Origin: Erysipelothrix sp.
Lineage (GTDB): Bacteria > Bacillota_I > Bacilli_A > Erysipelotrichales > Erysipelotrichaceae
NCBI GenBank assembly: GCA_018335655.1
Contig: JAGXRX010000015.1
Coordinates: 1 to 52,170, forward strand
Direction of reading: 5' to 3'
DNA length: 52,170 nt
This document shows positions 18,500-26,937 of the stretch, piece after piece; within the stretch, counting starts at the first letter, position 1; every line of letters begins with the position of its first letter. Below the pieces are notes generated by a model. The model worked only from the letters and a program-made list of their open reading frames with translations. It did not search any database and was not told the DNA's origin. A program made the position numbers and the translations under genes.

Positions 18500-19495
18500 A
18501 TGACTAAATTACTAGAAATCAACAATTTGCATACTTACTTCACTACTCGTAGAGGACTTATTAAAGCAGTGAATGGTGTTTCACTTTCTATAATAGAAGG
18601 GCGAACACTCGGTGTTGTGGGAGAATCTGGTAGTGGAAAATCCCAAACAGCAATGTCAATTCTTCGTCTCTTTGAACGCAATCAAAAAGTTTATCAAGGA
18701 GAAATCCTTTTTGAAGGAAAAGATTTAGCTGTTATGGATGAAGCTGATCTTCGCAAAATCCGTGGAAATGACATTTCTATGATTTTCCAAGAACCTATGA
18801 CTAGCCTTAATCCTGTGTTTACAGTAGAACGTCAGATTGCTGAAGTTCTAATGTTACACCAAGGAATGACCCAAAAAGAAGCGAATGCTAAAGCAGTAGA
18901 AATGCTTGAAGCAGTTAAAATTCCTAACGCTAAAGAATTAGTTCATCAATATCCTTTTCAACTTTCAGGTGGTATGTCACAACGTGTCATGATTGCGATG
19001 GCATTGGCATGTAAACCTAAGCTATTAATTGCAGATGAGCCAACAACAGCTCTAGATGTAACAATCCAAGCTCAAATTCTTCGTTTAATGAATGATTTGA
19101 AGCGCGAAACTAAAACTTCAATTATGTTCATCACTCATGACCTAGGTGTTATTAACCAAATGGCTGATGACGTAGCGGTTATGTATTGCGGTCAAGTTGT
19201 AGAATCAGCACCTGTTGACTTCATCTTTGGTAACAAAACAGAATATTCCCATCCTTATACTGAAGGACTATTAAGTTCTATTCCTAGTTTAACAAGTGAG
19301 CGTGGAACACGCCTTGATGCAATTCCGGGTTCAGTACCTCATCCACTTGATTTACCTTTAGGATGTAAGTTTGCACCTCGTTGCAAATATGCCACTGAGA
19401 AGTGTCTAAAAGAAGAGCCTGAGTTAGTTCAAATCAGTGAGAAACAGTCTGTTCGTTGTTTCTATCCGAAGAAAGGAGTGCGTCAACATGGCTGA
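18500..19495 (+). CDS. oppD: OppD, peptide ABC transporter ATPase
   Basis: This 331-residue ATPase has Walker [10 protein letters not shown] (residues about 40-48), Q-loop [13 protein letters not shown], signature LSGGMSQRV, Walker [13 protein letters not shown] and the switch ITHDLG. The C-terminal oligopeptide-transporter domain has the cysteine cluster [15 protein letters not shown], typical of OppD/DppD and able to hold an iron-sulfur cluster in some homologues. It starts 9 nt after oppC and overlaps oppF by 8 nt. Confidence 0.95.
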   Translation: MTKLLEINNLHTYFTTRRGLIKAVNGVSLSIIEGRTLGVVGESGSGKSQTAMSILRLFERNQKVYQGEILFEGKDLAVMDEADLRKIRGNDISMIFQEPMTSLNPVFTVERQIAEVLMLHQGMTQKEANAKAVEMLEAVKIPNAKELVHQYPFQLSGGMSQRVMIAMALACKPKLLIADEPTTALDVTIQAQILRLMNDLKRETKTSIMFITHDLGVINQMADDVAVMYCGQVVESAPVDFIFGNKTEYSHPYTEGLLSSIPSLTSERGTRLDAIPGSVPHPLDLPLGCKFAPRCKYATEKCLKEEPELVQISEKQSVRCFYPKKGVRQHG

Positions 19496-21008
19496 AAATA
19501 GAAAAATACTGTTGAAAGTACAAAACCTTAAAAAGCATTTCCCTCTAAAGAAACGTTCAATATTTCAAAAAGAGCAATTATTCATTAAAGCAAATGATGG
19601 AATTTCCATTGATATTTATGAAGGTGAAACATTAGGTTTAGTTGGTGAGTCAGGATGTGGTAAATCTACATTTGGACGTACTATATTACAGCTTTATGAT
19701 CAAACTGAAGGAAATACATTATTTTATGGTCGTAGTATTGCACATGTTGCACCTAAATATGTAGGTCATGTAATCAATACATTGAGTAAGCAATATCCAG
19801 CATATCTTAGTGACAGAAAATCATTAGATTCATTAATTGCTTCACGCGAATCATTAACTGATGATATTGCAAAATCTGGACTTGATTCAAAAGTAGAGAA
19901 AGAAACAGCTCGTCTTGAGAACAAGTACAAGAACATGTTTAGAATTGCGGGTGGTTTACTCACTTTACCACATCTTAAAGATGCGAGTGAAGTGTTAAAC
20001 AATGAATACAAACTCAAACAAAAATCAGCAGCAATTCAAAGAAAAATAGTAAAACTTGAAGTACAATTAACTGATCCTAAAGTTTTAAACAACCAGGCTT
20101 CAGTAAAAAGAATCGATGCTCAAATTGCAAAACTAAAAACTGAATTACTTGCTGAAAATCAACTTGTTGATGCTGCTTCCTTAAAAGTTAAAGAACTTAA
20201 AGATACATGTCGCTCTAACCCATTGTTTGCACTTTATGAAGAGCAACTCGATGATGGAATTGACTTATCAAAGCTCACTAATGAAGAAGTACGTTTATTA
20301 AGACAAGATATTCAAATCATTTTCCAAGATCCTTATTCATCACTTAATCCTAGACTTACTGTTGGGCAAATTATAGGTGAAGGATTATTGGCACATAATT
20401 TCTTTAAAAATCCAAATTCAAAAGAATATACTGACTACATTACAGATGTCATGGAAAAGTGTGGACTTGCTCCTTACTTTATCCACCGTTATCCTCACCA
20501 ATTCTCTGGTGGGCAACGCCAACGTATTGGCATTGCTCGTGCATTAGCACTTAATCCAAAATTCATTGTATGTGACGAAGCTGTATCGGCCTTAGACGTA
20601 TCTATTCAATCCCAAATTATTAACTTACTTATCGATCTCAAACAAGATAATAATCTTACTTACTTGTTCATCACACATGACTTGTCAGTAGTTAAATTTA
20701 TCTCAGATCGTATTGGAGTTATGTATCTTGGTAATATGGTTGAACTAGGTTCAAGTGATCAAATATTCGCAAATCCACTACATCCATATACAGAAGCTTT
20801 ATTAGAAGCAATTCCTCGTACAGATGTAGAATCAAATCAAGAACTCACTATCTTAGAAGGCGACATACCATCTCCTATTAAACCTCCAAAAGGATGCAAA
20901 TTCCACACTCGTTGTAAATATGCATTCGATAAATGCAAAGTTGTTGAACCAATCTGGCAAGAAATTGAACCAGGACACTTCGTTGCATGTCATTTAAGAG
21001 GAGAATAA
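19488..21008 (+). CDS. oppF: OppF, peptide ABC transporter ATPase with a long internal insertion
   Basis: This 506-residue ATPase would normally be about 320. Walker A GESGCGKST is at residues 54-62. About 185 extra residues (roughly 80-265), rich in K/E/L/A and predicted helical or coiled-coil, separate it from RQDIQIIFQDPYSSLNPR (from 272). The rest is normal: FSGGQRQRIGIARAL (from 339), DEAVSALD, FITHDLSVV, and the cysteine cluster GCKFHTRCKYAFDKC. The ATG at 19488 (MAENRK) is preferred because an AAAGGAG lies upstream. Mycoplasma OppF proteins are also enlarged (known for the family); homology of the insert is not established. Confidence 0.9.
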   Translation: MAENRKILLKVQNLKKHFPLKKRSIFQKEQLFIKANDGISIDIYEGETLGLVGESGCGKSTFGRTILQLYDQTEGNTLFYGRSIAHVAPKYVGHVINTLSKQYPAYLSDRKSLDSLIASRESLTDDIAKSGLDSKVEKETARLENKYKNMFRIAGGLLTLPHLKDASEVLNNEYKLKQKSAAIQRKIVKLEVQLTDPKVLNNQASVKRIDAQIAKLKTELLAENQLVDAASLKVKELKDTCRSNPLFALYEEQLDDGIDLSKLTNEEVRLLRQDIQIIFQDPYSSLNPRLTVGQIIGEGLLAHNFFKNPNSKEYTDYITDVMEKCGLAPYFIHRYPHQFSGGQRQRIGIARALALNPKFIVCDEAVSALDVSIQSQIINLLIDLKQDNNLTYLFITHDLSVVKFISDRIGVMYLGNMVELGSSDQIFANPLHPYTEALLEAIPRTDVESNQELTILEGDIPSPIKPPKGCKFHTRCKYAFDKCKVVEPIWQEIEPGHFVACHLRGE

Positions 21009-21009
21009 G

Positions 21010-21204
21010 TTGTTCTTCAGAAGACCTAAGCCTCAAGAGAGCGAGTTCGATTACGAAGAGATTAAAGCGAAATTAAAAGAGACTGATTTTGAAAAAGGTG
21101 ATTTAATGGCCTTAACCATTGCAGCTCTTGTAACGATCATTCCAGCGATGCTTCTTGTTTTAAGTATCATGATTGGAGTTATTTGGTTCATATTCATTCG
21201 ATAG
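21010..21204 (+). CDS. Small tail-anchored membrane protein at the end of the opp operon
   Basis: This 64-residue protein has a charged soluble N-terminal half (FRRPKPQESEFDYEEIKAKL) and one C-terminal membrane segment (LTIAALVTIIPAMLLVLSIMIGVIWFIFI). It uses a TTG start 1 nt after the oppF stop codon. The GAGGAG at the end of oppF is correctly spaced for it. No family is recognised. Its place before the operon terminator suggests a transporter accessory or a neighbour-regulated membrane peptide. Confidence 0.75.
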   Translation: MFFRRPKPQESEFDYEEIKAKLKETDFEKGDLMALTIAALVTIIPAMLLVLSIMIGVIWFIFIR

Positions 21205-21230
21205 AAACAGGCTCATTGCCTGTTTTTTTT
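21205..21230 (+). terminator. opp operon terminator
   Basis: AAACAGGC-TCATT-GCCTGTTT forms a hairpin followed by a long T-run. It immediately follows the small membrane-protein gene, which places that gene inside the opp transcript. Confidence 0.9.
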
Positions 21231-21278
21231 AGGAAATAGATTAGAAAGAGGTGAATAATAACGTATAGGGGAGAATTT

Positions 21279-21599
21279 ATGAAAGAATTGACTTATCAAG
21301 ACCAAGAAAAACTACTTATTGCATTATCAGGACGTTGGAATATTGCCAAGATGATTATGAGACTTGGCACAACTAATGATGATGTCTTAACGGCTCATGA
21401 GCACTTTGATGTCATGATGACTTTTTTCTATAATCAACTTGATGATGACTGTAAGGCTATATATGAGAAGACATATTTAAGACGAAATATGAGTAAATGG
21501 TACACTGAGTTTTATTCCAAATCAAACTACTACAGAAAGAAAAGAATAATAATTGAAACATTTGTTCATTGTTTACAAATCTTTAAGATGTTAAAATAA
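21279..21599 (+). CDS. Small protein with possible HTH, upstream of ptsI
   Basis: This 106-residue protein has no clearly recognised family. It is basic and helical. The C-terminal part (TYLRRNMSKWYTEFYSKSNYYRKKRIIIETFVHCL) resembles a sigma region-4-like or MPN403/ArpU-type helix-turn-helix, where SKSNYYRKKR would be the recognition helix; this is a weak resemblance from memory. A GGGGAG ribosome site precedes the ATG. A possible promoter, TTAGAA-17-TATAGG, lies upstream. It ends 36 nt before ptsI, so a shared transcript is likely. Confidence 0.7.
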   Translation: MKELTYQDQEKLLIALSGRWNIAKMIMRLGTTNDDVLTAHEHFDVMMTFFYNQLDDDCKAIYEKTYLRRNMSKWYTEFYSKSNYYRKKRIIIETFVHCLQIFKMLK

Positions 21600-21635
21600 C
21601 CATACAGTGACTTACTAAGGTCTAGAGGAGAACAT

Positions 21636-23348
21636 ATGATAAAAGGAATTGCTGCATCAAATGGGATTGTAGTCTCAAAGGTCTATAAACTTGAGTATCC
21701 CGATCTTAGCGTAGAAAAAAGGGAAGCCACTCCTTCACAAGAAATTGAGAAATTACATCATTCAATCAAAAAAACACAATCAGACATCCAATCAATTAAA
21801 GAAAAAGCGGTTGGAAAACTAAGTGATGAAGAACTAGCAATCTTTGACGCACATTTAATGGTCAGTGAAGATCCAGAATTAATCGATCAAATCAAAGCAA
21901 TTATTGAAACAGAAAGAGTTAATGCTGAATTCGCAACGAATCAAATAGCAACCATGTTTATTGCAATGTTTGAGAGTATGGAAGATGCATACTTTAAAGA
22001 GCGTGCAGCTGACATTAAAGACGTAACACAACGTCTTATTGCTCACATCCTAAACACACCATTACCTGACTTAACATTAATAAATGAGGAAGTGGTCATT
22101 GTTGCCCATGATTTGACACCATCAGATACTGCACAACTTAATCGTAAATACACTCTAGGATTTGCGACACAAGTAGGAGGTCGTACATCTCATTCTGCTA
22201 TTATGGCGAGATCATTAGAGATACCAGCTGTTGTAGGTTGTGGTGAATCAATATGGAATGCTCATCATGGAGATACAATTATTCTTGACGCAATTGAGGG
22301 TAAAGTATTTATTAATCCTACTCAAGAATTAATTGATGAGTATCAACCAAAAATTGAACAATTCAAACAAAGAAAAGAACGTTTAAAATCACTAAAGAAT
22401 GCTGAAAGTGTAACACTTGATGGCCATCATGTTGAAATAGTCGGTAATATTGGAACCCCACATGATGTAGCAAGTGTACTTGATAATGGTGGAGAAGGAG
22501 TAGGATTATATCGCACAGAATTCTTATACATGGATGCTTCATCCCTTCCAACTGAAGAGGAACAAACTGTAGCCTATGCAAAAGTATTAAAAGACATGAA
22601 TGGCAAACCAGTTGTTGTTCGCACATTGGACATTGGCGGCGATAAAGAATTATCATATTTACCGTTTCCAAAAGAGATGAATCCATTTTTAGGATATCGT
22701 GCTATCCGTTTATGCTTAGATCGTACTGACATATTTAAAACTCAAGTTCGCGCATTATTAAGAGCAAGTGCTGAAGGTAATCTTTACATTATGTTTCCAA
22801 TGATTGCGACGTTAGATGAATTCAGACAAGCAAAAGCATTTGTTTTAGAAACAGAAGCAGAACTCAAAGAAGAAGGAATTCCTATGGGTGAATACAAACT
22901 TGGAATGATGGTTGAGATTCCTGCTGCTGCAATGCTTGCTGATCAATTTGCGAAAGAAGTAGACTTTATGAGTATTGGCACTAATGATTTGATTCAGTAT
23001 TCCATGGCCGCTGACCGAATGAATGAAAAGGTTTCTTACCTGTATCAACCATACAATCCTTCCATCCTTCGTCTAATAAAACTGACCATCGATGGAGCTC
23101 ACAAACATAAGAAGTGGGTTGGTATGTGTGGTGAAATGTCAGGAGAACCTATGGCAGTTCCTCTCCTATTAGGATTGGGACTCGATGAATTTTCTATGTC
23201 TGCATCATCAATTCTAGCGGCAAGAGAAATCGTTAGATCAGTGAAGTATGAAGACATGAAATCACTTGCTTTAAAAGCACTTGAATGTGCAAATGAAGAA
23301 GAAGTAATTCAATTAATTAAAGAGAACGTTACTATACCTCTAAACTAA
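21636..23348 (+). CDS. ptsI: PtsI, PTS enzyme I
   Basis: This 570-residue phosphotransferase has GGRTSHSAIMARS with the phosphorylated His186, followed by the PEP-binding TIM barrel: GLYRTEFLYMD, DIGGDKELSYLPFPKEMNPFLGYR and FMSIGTNDLIQYSMAADR, and the active-site region VGMCGEMSGEP. Enzyme I takes phosphate from PEP and passes it to HPr, feeding all PTS sugar transporters. Length and motifs are standard. ptsH is not adjacent. An AGGAG site precedes the ATG and a clear terminator follows. Confidence 0.96.
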   Translation: MIKGIAASNGIVVSKVYKLEYPDLSVEKREATPSQEIEKLHHSIKKTQSDIQSIKEKAVGKLSDEELAIFDAHLMVSEDPELIDQIKAIIETERVNAEFATNQIATMFIAMFESMEDAYFKERAADIKDVTQRLIAHILNTPLPDLTLINEEVVIVAHDLTPSDTAQLNRKYTLGFATQVGGRTSHSAIMARSLEIPAVVGCGESIWNAHHGDTIILDAIEGKVFINPTQELIDEYQPKIEQFKQRKERLKSLKNAESVTLDGHHVEIVGNIGTPHDVASVLDNGGEGVGLYRTEFLYMDASSLPTEEEQTVAYAKVLKDMNGKPVVVRTLDIGGDKELSYLPFPKEMNPFLGYRAIRLCLDRTDIFKTQVRALLRASAEGNLYIMFPMIATLDEFRQAKAFVLETEAELKEEGIPMGEYKLGMMVEIPAAAMLADQFAKEVDFMSIGTNDLIQYSMAADRMNEKVSYLYQPYNPSILRLIKLTIDGAHKHKKWVGMCGEMSGEPMAVPLLLGLGLDEFSMSASSILAAREIVRSVKYEDMKSLALKALECANEEEVIQLIKENVTIPLN

Positions 23349-23361
23349 CATCGAATGTAAA

Positions 23362-23389
23362 GACCAGCAATCACATTGCTGGTTTTTTA
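23362..23389 (+). terminator. ptsI terminator
   Basis: CCAGCAA-TCACA-TTGCTGG forms a hairpin followed by TTTTTT. Confidence 0.9.
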
Positions 23390-23417
23390 ATGATATATAA
23401 TCAATCAAATAAAGTTA

Positions 23418-23426
23418 TGATACAAT
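23418..23426 (+). promoter_or_regulatory. extended -10 promoter, predicted leaderless
   Basis: TGATACAAT is an extended -10 element (TG-n-TACAAT). The ATG of the next gene begins 6 nt after it, at 23433, about where RNA synthesis should start. No ribosome-binding site is possible in between and the -35 region (TAATCA) is poor, as is usual with an extended -10. Confidence 0.6.
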
Positions 23427-23432
23427 ATTCAT

Positions 23433-24425
23433 ATGAAAATACTCACTATAGGAACTAGCATCATTACAACACATTTTTGTGAAGCGGTTCTAAAATCAAA
23501 ACACTCTACTATCAATGCTGTTTATTCACGTGATTTGAAGAAAGCAGAATCTTTCGCACGGCCATACAATGCACTTTCTTACGATAATCTTGAACATGCA
23601 CTTAATGACATAAACATCGATACTGTGTATGTTGCGAGTGTAAATAACTTACATTTCAAACATGCAAAGCAGGCAATTGAAGCAAATAAAAATGTAATTC
23701 TAGAAAAGCCTTCAACGCATGATGCTAAAGAATTTAACTATTTATTGGAAATGGCGAAAAACCATAAAGTAATCATCCTTGAAGCAATTACTACAATGTT
23801 CTTACCAAATCATGCCTGGATAAAGGAAAATATTTACAGGCTAGGGATAATCAAAAGTGTGTATGCTGCTTACCATCAATACTCATCAAAATATGAGGCA
23901 TATCTTAATCATGAGGATCCAAATATCTTTACACTCACACACAGTGGAGGTTGTTTAGTTGACCTTAATGTCTATAATTTACATTTTATTCTTTCCCTTT
24001 TTGACACACCAAAGAAGGCTAAATACTATCCAGTCCTAGGTTACAATGGCATTGATATTAGTGGTGTCGCAATTCTTGAATATGATTCATTTATTGCGAT
24101 TGCTTCCGCTTCAAAATCTCATCATGGAGATCAAACCATAGTAATCGAAGGTGAACTTGGAACACTTCGTGTGAGTAGTGCAGCAAACACACTACGTCAC
24201 GTCACCATAAGTACAAAGGACGCAACTTTTTCATCAGATATAATAGATACTCAAAATGTTTTAGAGTATGAAGTATTAGTTATGGAAGCATTGTTGAAAG
24301 AACCTTACAATGATTCTATTCACAATCTTAACAATCATAGCCTAAAGGTTATTGATATAATGAGTAAGATTAGAAAAGATGCAAATATATACTTTGAGGG
24401 TGAAAAAAATGAAACATTATTCTAA
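23433..24425 (+). CDS. Gfo/Idh/MocA-family oxidoreductase
   Basis: This 330-residue protein has an N-terminal Rossmann domain (ILTIGTSIITTHF in place of the usual GxGxxG), followed by the family motif NVILEKPSTH (about residues 88-97), where Glu-Lys-Pro contacts the nicotinamide. A C-terminal alpha/beta dimerisation domain follows. These enzymes oxidise or reduce sugars and related polyols with NAD(P). The substrate is unknown; a downstream UDP-glucose dehydrogenase-like gene hints at sugar-nucleotide or surface-glycan work. The mRNA is predicted leaderless. It overlaps the next gene by 17 nt. Confidence 0.85.
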   Translation: MKILTIGTSIITTHFCEAVLKSKHSTINAVYSRDLKKAESFARPYNALSYDNLEHALNDINIDTVYVASVNNLHFKHAKQAIEANKNVILEKPSTHDAKEFNYLLEMAKNHKVIILEAITTMFLPNHAWIKENIYRLGIIKSVYAAYHQYSSKYEAYLNHEDPNIFTLTHSGGCLVDLNVYNLHFILSLFDTPKKAKYYPVLGYNGIDISGVAILEYDSFIAIASASKSHHGDQTIVIEGELGTLRVSSAANTLRHVTISTKDATFSSDIIDTQNVLEYEVLVMEALLKEPYNDSIHNLNNHSLKVIDIMSKIRKDANIYFEGEKNETLF

Positions 24426-24828
24426 AGTCGATGCATGGGTAGGAATTCTTATCATAGGAGTAATAGGAATTACATTATTCACTGTTTTGATAATCCCACC
24501 TGAAGAACAATGGATAGGATTAATCGTGTTTATTCCAACTTCAGTATTCATGTTGTCATTCTTGTTAAACACATACTATGTATTTGAGGATGAATATTTA
24601 CTATGCATGCTTGGATTCTTTCCGCAAAAGATCCGCTATGATAATATTAAGTCAATTAAAAAAGTGAGGAATATGTTGTCATCTGCTGCATTATCATCAG
24701 ATCGCATAGAAATTAAAGAGAAAAACAAAAACTACTTTGTCGGAACAACATACATCTCACCTAAAGATAAAGATGATTTCTTTGAAGAACTAAGAACTCG
24801 ATGTCCAAAAACAATCGAGGTGCTCTAA
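24409..24828 (+). CDS. Membrane protein with bacterial PH-like (bPH_4-type) domain
   Basis: This 139-residue protein has two membrane segments (about residues 10-30 and 38-56), followed by a PH-like domain with the pattern [28 protein letters not shown], a [11 protein letters not shown] strand and [13 protein letters not shown]. This layout matches the DUF1200/bPH_4 family, whose function is unknown. The ATG at 24409 is chosen because GAGGGTG lies just upstream. It overlaps the previous gene by 17 nt and the next one by 1 nt (TAATG), so translation is coupled. Confidence 0.8.
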   Translation: MKHYSKVDAWVGILIIGVIGITLFTVLIIPPEEQWIGLIVFIPTSVFMLSFLLNTYYVFEDEYLLCMLGFFPQKIRYDNIKSIKKVRNMLSSAALSSDRIEIKEKNKNYFVGTTYISPKDKDDFFEELRTRCPKTIEVL

Positions 24829-25985
24829 TGAATATTCATGTATTTGGTGCAGGATATGTAGGATTATCAAACGCAATTCTATTGGCAAATCAGCATGATG
24901 TGACCATCCATGATATCAATCCTAACAAAGTTGAAAAGCTTTCAAGAAAAGAATCCGTGATTATTGATACATTACTTGAAGAAGCTTTACTTAAAAGTAA
25001 CCTAAAAGCGATAGTCTCAGATTATTCAATTGCAGTGAATGCTGACATAGTTTTACTTGCTACACCGACAAACTATGATCCAGACTTGAACACATTTGAT
25101 ACATCATCTCTTGATTCAATTATTCATTCACTTTCCACAAACAGATTTCAAAATACAATCATTATTCGCTCTACAGTTCCAGTTGGTTATACTCAAAAAA
25201 ATCAAAACCAATATCCACACATTAAATTCGTATTTATGCCAGAATTTTTAAGAGAAGGTCAAGCCTATCATGATAATCTTCATCCATCACGAATAGTTGT
25301 TGGAACAGTTCATTCAATATCACATCAAATAGCCAAGATGTATTTAGATCTTGTAGAAACACCATGCACTGTGCTTCAAGTAGGATTTGATGAAGCAGAG
25401 GCAATTAAACTATTTTCAAATACGTTTCTAGCTATGAGAGTTTCGTTCTTTAATGAACTCGATTCCTATGCAGAAGTTAGAGGATTAAACACTCAACAGA
25501 TTATTGAAGGAGTAAGTCTAGATCCACGAGTTGGCAATTACTACAATAATCCTTCGTTTGGATATGGTGGATATTGCTTACCCAAAGACACCAAGCAATT
25601 ATTAGCGAATTATAACAATGTCCCTCAAAGTTTGATATCCGCAATTGTCGAAGCTAATGCGACACGTAAAGATCATATTGCTAACCAAGTCCTTAAACAC
25701 AAACCAAAGATTGTAGGCGTATATCGCTTGACCATGAAAAGCAATTCTGACAACTTTAGAGACTCTGCTATTCAAGGAATTATGAAACGCATAAAGGCAA
25801 AAGGGGTTGAAGTTGTTGTATATGAACCTTACTATCAGGAAGAGTTATTCTTCAATTCAAGAGTTATTAGAGAACTAAATGAATTCAAAAATATGTGTGA
25901 TATTATCATCACCAATCGTATGCATGAAGATTTAAAGGATGTTGTTGAAAAAGTCTACACAAGAGATATTACTCAAAAGGACTAA
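24828..25985 (+). CDS. UDP-glucose/GDP-mannose dehydrogenase family protein
   Basis: This 385-residue protein has an N-terminal NAD-binding motif [33 protein letters not shown] and [11 protein letters not shown]. The catalytic cysteine lies in [12 protein letters not shown] (about residue 249), and a C-terminal UDP-binding domain follows. These four-electron dehydrogenases make UDP-glucuronate or a related uronate for capsule and surface polysaccharide. [19 protein letters not shown] fits the UDP-glucose branch. The ATG at 24828 overlaps the previous stop codon (TAATG). Confidence 0.9.
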   Translation: MNIHVFGAGYVGLSNAILLANQHDVTIHDINPNKVEKLSRKESVIIDTLLEEALLKSNLKAIVSDYSIAVNADIVLLATPTNYDPDLNTFDTSSLDSIIHSLSTNRFQNTIIIRSTVPVGYTQKNQNQYPHIKFVFMPEFLREGQAYHDNLHPSRIVVGTVHSISHQIAKMYLDLVETPCTVLQVGFDEAEAIKLFSNTFLAMRVSFFNELDSYAEVRGLNTQQIIEGVSLDPRVGNYYNNPSFGYGGYCLPKDTKQLLANYNNVPQSLISAIVEANATRKDHIANQVLKHKPKIVGVYRLTMKSNSDNFRDSAIQGIMKRIKAKGVEVVVYEPYYQEELFFNSRVIRELNEFKNMCDIIITNRMHEDLKDVVEKVYTRDITQKD

Positions 25986-26004
25986 CTGATTTCAGTTAGT
26001 CCTT
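25977..26004. terminator. bidirectional terminator between convergent genes
   Basis: AAGGACTAACTGA-TT-TCAGTTAGTCCTT is a perfect 13-bp hairpin. It covers the stop codons of both the dehydrogenase gene (+) and the DUF1801 gene (-). Confidence 0.8.
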
Positions 26005-26328
26005 TAGATTAGATTCTATTAAGATTTGAATGAGTTCAAAGGGAAGTGGTTCTGCCTTAGGAACTTGAATAGCACCTTTAGAAGAACGATATCCTGACAA
26101 TAAGTTATGATGCTTTAACAGAGTCTTAGGACCAGGATAGAGCCCTATGTGGTTTTTATAAACTGTAAAATGAATCATGAATTTCTTGTCTAGATGATAA
26201 GTCGGTATTTGATACGAAAGTGAGAATGTGCATTCAGGATAGTTTAGATTAATGAAATCATGTATTGCTTCAATCCAAGAATGATATTCAGTTGGTTGTG
26301 TTTGAAGGTATTGTTCAAAGTTCATCAT
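25996..26328 (-). CDS. DUF1801 / YdhG-like protein (Fra type)
   Basis: This 110-residue protein has the DUF1801 pattern: FEQYLQTQP, a central SYQIPTYH strand, FTVYKNHIGLYPGP, SGYRSSKGAIQVP and a final PFELIQILIE helix. B. subtilis Fra (YdhG) has this fold and acts as a frataxin-like iron chaperone, so an iron role is possible but unproven here. Two adjacent ATG codons could start it; the first is given, and AGGA fits either. It lies 6 nt downstream of a second DUF1801 gene. Confidence 0.8.
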   Translation of the reverse strand: MMNFEQYLQTQPTEYHSWIEAIHDFINLNYPECTFSLSYQIPTYHLDKKFMIHFTVYKNHIGLYPGPKTLLKHHNLLSGYRSSKGAIQVPKAEPLPFELIQILIESNLKD

Positions 26329-26334
26329 TGATTC

Positions 26335-26769
26335 CTAACATGAAAGGGTTGAAGGAAATAACTCAACCATTTTTAAGTTTCTTTCTATAAGTTGTTTTAA
26401 AATCTCTAGATTTAGATCTTTTACATGTTTAATATAGATACAAGCCTTTCCATGTTTGTGAGGTCCTAGTTTTGAGAGAAGCTCATCAACTTTATCAGGT
26501 TGATTATAGTCAAACTCTGTATACAAATATAGAGTGATGTTTGTCTTCCTAAATGCAAATCCACATTTCATAGCATATCCTTCATGACTTGATTCATATC
26601 GATAATGATAGGTGCCAAAACCTATCATGTTTCCACGCCACAACACAGCTTTTTCATTTGTAAGTTGAGAGAAAATCTCTAATAAAGAATAAGCGTCACT
26701 TCTGCGCTTTTCATCCAGTGTTTCAAAATACGATTCAATGCTCATATCAAGTGGAACAGTCTTTTGCAT
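26335..26769 (-). CDS. DUF1801 domain protein, second type
   Basis: This 144-residue protein has the longer DUF1801 form: KRRSDAYSLLEIFSQLT, VLWRGNMIGFGTYHYRYESSHEGY, a GFAFRKTNITLYLY strand and LGPHKHGKACIYIK. This subtype is widespread and uncharacterised. GAGGTAAAACT gives a good ribosome site. Together with the next gene it forms a tandem of two different DUF1801 subtypes, which probably share one mRNA. Confidence 0.8.
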   Translation of the reverse strand: MQKTVPLDMSIESYFETLDEKRRSDAYSLLEIFSQLTNEKAVLWRGNMIGFGTYHYRYESSHEGYAMKCGFAFRKTNITLYLYTEFDYNQPDKVDELLSKLGPHKHGKACIYIKHVKDLNLEILKQLIERNLKMVELFPSTLSC

Positions 26770-26937
26770 AGTTTTACCTCAACATTATTATAACTTAATG
26801 TTATTGAAAAACATAAGGTTGTGAAATTAATACTATCTTTGGTTAAACATTTAACCAAATACTCTTTACAATGATTCATGCACTCGTTTACACTATAGTT
26901 AGCACGAAAATAGCGTACGAAGGGGATAATTATAAAT

